From: Rotaria sp. Silwood1
Taxonomy: Eukaryota; Rotifera; Eurotatoria; Philodinida; Philodinidae
Direction: 5' to 3'
DNA: 64,000 bases
NCBI GenBank assembly: GCA_905250075.1
Contig: CAJNOP010000080.1
Coordinates: 735,260 to 799,259, forward strand
The notes under the pieces are model-generated. The model saw nothing but the letters and a program-made list of their open reading frames with translations. It was not told the DNA's origin and searched no databases. Below, in pieces: positions 59,789-64,000 of the stretch. Position numbers and translations under genes: made by a program. Each line of letters begins with the position of its first letter. The stretch's first letter is position 1.

Positions 59789-62700
59789 TTATAGTCATGC
59801 TTTTTTTTTTCGTCTGTCCGACACATTATTTCATCATTTTTTGTTCATCGAACTGAAGTCCTTATTTGTCATTAGTGGTTTTTGTGTGCGATTCATCATA
59901 TTTGTTCTTTCTCTCTTTCTCTCTCATTTTTTTATATGTTAGTCAATGCTTATATGCTAGTGCTTCGGTTTTTTTTCTCATTATTTTACTTGTGCTTCTG
60001 TCTTTTCTTAAGAAACATACTTTCGTAAACAAAACGATTGATCTAACCAAGATCTTTTCTTTTGTCCTGCTATTTATCACTGTGCTTAGAGCATTAAAAC
60101 TATCATTAATTTGTAATCCGATCTATTTTATTGTTCGCTTGTTCATCATATGTAAATGTACATGCGAAATTGAATGAAAAGAAAAATGCTAACCAACACA
60201 CATTTATTCGTGCATTTTGTACAATTTTTCTCTCTCTCTCACAATACATATATATGTGCAATTATATCTAGATCTTTTTTCTCTCTTTTTTCTCTTCTTT
60301 ATCTTTTTTTTTCATTCTGCGATACTTAAAAAGACAAAATACATATATAAAATATGTCATGTTTTTAAAGTCGCTTGTCTTAATTTTGAATGATAGATAC
60401 ATTGTGAGGTTTGTCTGGTGCTCTAATTGTGTATTTTAAACATTATTTATGATTGTGGTAATGATGTTCGTGTTCTTGTCGTATGTTTTTTGTGTGAGTT
60501 TATTATATGAGAGAGAAGAAAAAAATCGAATTAAAACAAATGAAAGTTTGTTTTATTGAAAATAATTACAACAAGCACAGAATATGAAGGTTAACGATTA
60601 GTAATATCAGGTGTCACATACAAGTTATTTTTTTCGTTCTTTTCATTTATCGATTTATTGAATTGAAGAAAAAGATTATAAATAATGATCAAGCAATATA
60701 GTTTATATTATTGGTTTTCTTTTAATATTTAAAGATATTGATGATTAAACAGAATAAATCAATTGTTCAAATGAAGATATATATTGAATTGATCCATCAA
60801 TAAATACCAAAGTACAGATATTTTAATAAAACTCTTCTTATTAGAAAATAAACTTAACGAAGTTTATCATATATGCGTAAAAAAAATTTTATATTACAAT
60901 TAAAGAAATAATTTTTTTTTGATTGTATCGTTTTGCGTTCTATCTAGATATATAATATATCTGTTAAAATCAATTTTTATTATTATTTTAAAAGTCTATC
61001 AAAATTCTACCAAATAATGACTTACTGAAAAATCTTCTACCTATTTGCAGATATACATTCAACTCAGTATCGAATTTTTTTTTGAGTATACTTAGCTACA
61101 ATATTTGTTTTTTTTTTCTCTAATAAGAAAACATGAAAAATTCATCGTTGATGTCATCTATAAGATTAATGTGAAGTGTAAAATATATTTTTTTGACTTA
61201 CTTTATTATAAAACGATCTATAATATAAGTGGTGTTGAAAGCGAATTTTTTTTTTGCTTGTCAACAACTAACAAGAGCTTAACTCCTACAAAAAAATGAC
61301 ATTTCATTGGGTACACAAAGAAAAGTGTCCAAAACTCTTATAGTTAAGTATAATTAACCATTAACAATTTTATGTTAGCAACTTGGCTAATTCTAGAATA
61401 TGTTGATTGACACCAATCTTTGCACCGTTTTGGTATTGTAATTGTTTAGATAGGATTTATAGCTTATCAATGCTTTATATATATAAACATGGTATGAATC
61501 ATTGTGGTTTTACAAGAGATCCTTAAATGAGTCAGGCAGATGAATCTATTCGCTAGTATTTAAATATTTCGTCAAGACTAGTTTCACTCTGAATGCACTT
61601 GTATCGGTCTCATCGTTAGAAAGGCAAGAAAAATAATATGATTATTCATTTCTGCTGAAGAAGTCTACAGAATATCGAAATCAAAGTGGTAGAAACAGAT
61701 GTTACTTATTCAAATAAAATATTTTAGTTAATATTGTTTTTAGAACTATTCATCTATTGGTAGATTTTAATGAACGATGCTTTTATTTCTTTTCAAAAGA
61801 TTGATTTCAATGTATGATGATGATGATGAGTTTGACAAATAAAAATGAACTACACTATTAATGAAGTATTAAAATGTTGTGTTCTTAATATATGGTTTGG
61901 CTTTCTATTGTTGTAAAAAGTCAATATATTTATCAAAGATTGATTCCTATTAAATTAAATTTTATTTACGAAAACTAAAAAAATCGAATTGATTGATTCT
62001 GCTCATATTAGTAAAGAAATCGAAACTATACAAGTACGATGAAGTATAAAAAGTATTAGTGAATTTCTATCAAAATGATAGGATTGGTCGAAAACTATGT
62101 TGGAAAAAATGTTAATAACATTGAATTAGTTCAAATATTTTATGTTTCTTTTTTTTTTTTTTTTATAAAAAAATTCTAAGTTTTCTATAATATAATTTCA
62201 TATGAATTTGCTTAGAACTTTCGAAAGCATGCTGTTGTATTATTGATTCTTATTTTGAATTTAAATAAAGCTTTAATAAAAATATCCTAGATATTATTTT
62301 CCAGCTTATATTCAATGATCAGACTATTTCAAGACAATTTCAATTTATTCGAAAGATTATACTCTATTAATTGTTATTATTTTTTACAATCGATATAGAA
62401 ATTTAATAGACTTTCAGGTCAATGCTATGATTGATTTTCGTGTAATTGCGAAACAAATTATCCTTTGTATGTTTTTCAGTTAAAGATATATAGATATAGG
62501 TAAATATCTCGTACTTTATGAAATTCAACGAATGATTACAACAGCTTAAAGATCTAATTATAATTCATTCTTCTAAACATTCTAAATCTCGCCAATTTTT
62601 TCTTTTATAATTCTTGAACATCTTGCCAAACGTTGTCTAGTTGAAAATGTGCTGTTTTTTACAAAGCATTCGAAATTCTTTGTTATATGATCTATGTCAA

Positions 62701-63083
62701 ATCTTTTTGTTTGCTAAATTCGACCAATAATGATCATTTCACGGTAGTAGATAAATCGATTTTGAAACGTAAAATTATTTTTTCTTAAAAAAAGTTATAG
62801 AAATAGTTTGAAGTGTTTAAAGGCTATTTATGGTTCATGTTTCAAATGGACTTCTAGAATAGTTTGTAAAAATGAAATAAAGTGTATGATGTATGAGACA
62901 TAAAACTTTCTTGTATGCGATCAGTTGCTTCAGATGTATAAATATATATTGCAATGATTTCTCTTTCTTTCTATTTAACCTTGAGATCAATGAACTAAAC
63001 AATTTACTTTAAACTTTTTTTTTTTACAGGGACTAGTTTTATCTGTTGACTCAAACATACAAATAAATGATAGTATGTTAATA
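59789..63083. other. 3.3-kb region without recognised genes
   Basis: The first few hundred bases are the profilin 3' UTR. The remainder is AT-rich with a few T-rich open frames (59866-60177, 61105-61299) that look like composition artefacts. No RNA gene, repeat family or transposon end was recognised. Confidence 0.5.
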
Positions 63084-63224
63084 ATGCACAAAAATTTATC
63101 TTTATTACTTTTACTAGTGTTACTTATTTCTTTCAAACGCATCTCTCGTTGCAAAGATTCTACAATAACAAGCACAAACATGACAATAACGACAATTGCG
63201 TCCAATGCAAGCACAATAACTTAA
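63084..63224 (+). CDS. Possible secreted Thr-rich protein, first exon
   Basis: ATG 63084 opens 46 codons: [19 protein letters not shown] is a good signal peptide, followed by a Thr/Ser/Asn/Ile-rich stretch (STITSTNMTITTIASNAS). Two further stretches downstream look related: a Thr-rich open run at about 63254-63402 after a T-rich AG, and a hydrophobic stretch after the AG at 63502 (MILIIAQAFLVYTSLSVC). Together they could be a small mucin-like or GPI-anchored protein. I could not find a set of GT-AG borders that joins all three in frame, so this may be a decayed gene or one with unusual exon limits. Confidence 0.3.
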   Translation: MHKNLSLLLLLVLLISFKRISRCKDSTITSTNMTITTIASNASTIT

Positions 63225-64000
63225 ATTGCCATGATACGGAGACTTTTTTTTAGCAAACACAACCATAGCAGACACGACAATAAAACCAAGCACGTCCGCA
63301 ACATCAAGAACGACATATACTAATTCCACAGCAACGACAACGACGATAAATATTAATATATCATCAAGAGTCGTAGTAGAATTCATCAACATGACAACAA
63401 ACTAACCACGTAGCTTGGCAACAGTAATTAAAAGTTAGCTAAACTTCAATATCTCATACATATTAAATATAAATTATTATTTAACGTTATTTTTTCTTCC
63501 AGATAAAGCAACAATGATATTAATCATAGCACAAGCTTTTCTCGTCTACACGTCATTATCAGTATGCAAATCTTTTACGGGAAATTTCTATTCCTTATGA
63601 ATACTATTAAAAACTGTTCGAAGCTACAGTTGAAGTCTTCATACACTATATAATTGCTAATAAGAGTAGTTAACATTGTACTATAGAGGTAAATGCTTCT
63701 GTATCGTCAAAATGACATTTTTGTAAGCTGATGAACCCCCATAGACATAATTCTTAATCTAAATACGATAAATTTTCAAGAGAGTTGATTTTTTTTTCGT
63801 GTTACAACTCTGGAGAATCTTTTACGCCATGATATGCGATTATAAAAACGAACAAGAGTTATGTCAAATATCTTCATGTTTGAATGAAATAGATAAATTA
63901 CACAAGAATAACCGAGAATAGTGGATAGATACTGTCTATTTTTACAAGTTCATGTGATTCAGTTATTGATAAATCTTTAATCCAAAGATCTTGACAATAA
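63225..64000. other. 3' end of the window
   Basis: Contains the possible downstream exons of the Thr-rich ORF (63254-63402 and from 63503). After about 63600 it is AT-rich sequence with nothing recognised. Confidence 0.45.

Noticed and set aside
63120..63392. Minus-strand 90-codon Val/Ala/Cys-rich frame
   Set aside because: It is the antisense of the Thr-rich plus-strand stretch, which has the better signal peptide and start.
1..64000. CRISPR arrays, bacterial operons or prophage
   Set aside because: No regular spaced repeats were seen, and the genes are spliced animal genes throughout.

Overview
This window is nuclear DNA from an animal. It is strongly AT-rich, and its genes are broken by many introns, mostly 50-70 bp with GT-AG borders, plus a minority of 0.6-2 kb introns. 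The gene set is metazoan: RalGPS, syntaxin-8, Mint/X11, RIM-binding protein, importin-7/8 and profilin. Small introns, high AT and repeated T-rich AG sites just upstream of start codons (as expected if mRNAs receive a trans-spliced leader) suggest a bdelloid rotifer, perhaps Rotaria-like. That assignment is inference; no rRNA or mitochondrial marker is present.

Layout. 1.6-2.9 kb: 5' part of a RalGPS-type Ral exchange factor, cut by a 100-N assembly gap. 3.3-10.2 kb: a tight same-strand run of syntaxin-8 (5' end lost in or near the gap), LRRC42-like and succinate-semialdehyde dehydrogenase; the last two coding regions are only 36 bp apart. An 837-bp palindromic DNA element sits in an LRRC42 intron. 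11.5-13.2 kb: Pin1 prolyl isomerase. 13.9-15.6 kb: a small heat-shock protein with two alpha-crystallin domains. 17.6-19.9 kb: branched-chain ketoacid dehydrogenase E1 beta. 23.0-31.6 kb: Mint/X11 (APBA) with PTB and two PDZ domains and two alternative first exons. 32.9-33.4 kb (minus): a small coiled-coil protein. 35.1-46.0 kb: RIM-binding protein (coiled coils, three SH3, three FN3), also with two alternative first exons, carrying in one intron an intronless cytochrome c gene with a long Gly/Ser/Lys repeat extension. 46.4-48.1 kb (minus): an unrecognised four-exon gene. 51.0-57.9 kb (minus): importin-7/8. 59.3-59.8 kb: profilin. The last 4 kb is mostly empty, with a possible small secreted Thr-rich ORF near 63.1 kb.

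Functional themes. Mint and RIM-BP are both presynaptic scaffold proteins and lie 3.5 kb apart on the same strand. Syntaxin-8 serves endosomal fusion. ALDH5A1, BCKDHB and cytochrome c are mitochondrial. The most notable features are the cytochrome c with a low-complexity repeat extension, the operon-like STX8-LRRC42-ALDH5A1 run, the TA-flanked palindrome that expanded a normal 59-bp intron, and the matching two-promoter design of both synaptic scaffold genes. Exon borders were read by eye from GT-AG sites, reading phase and remembered family alignment; every internal phase was checked and is consistent.
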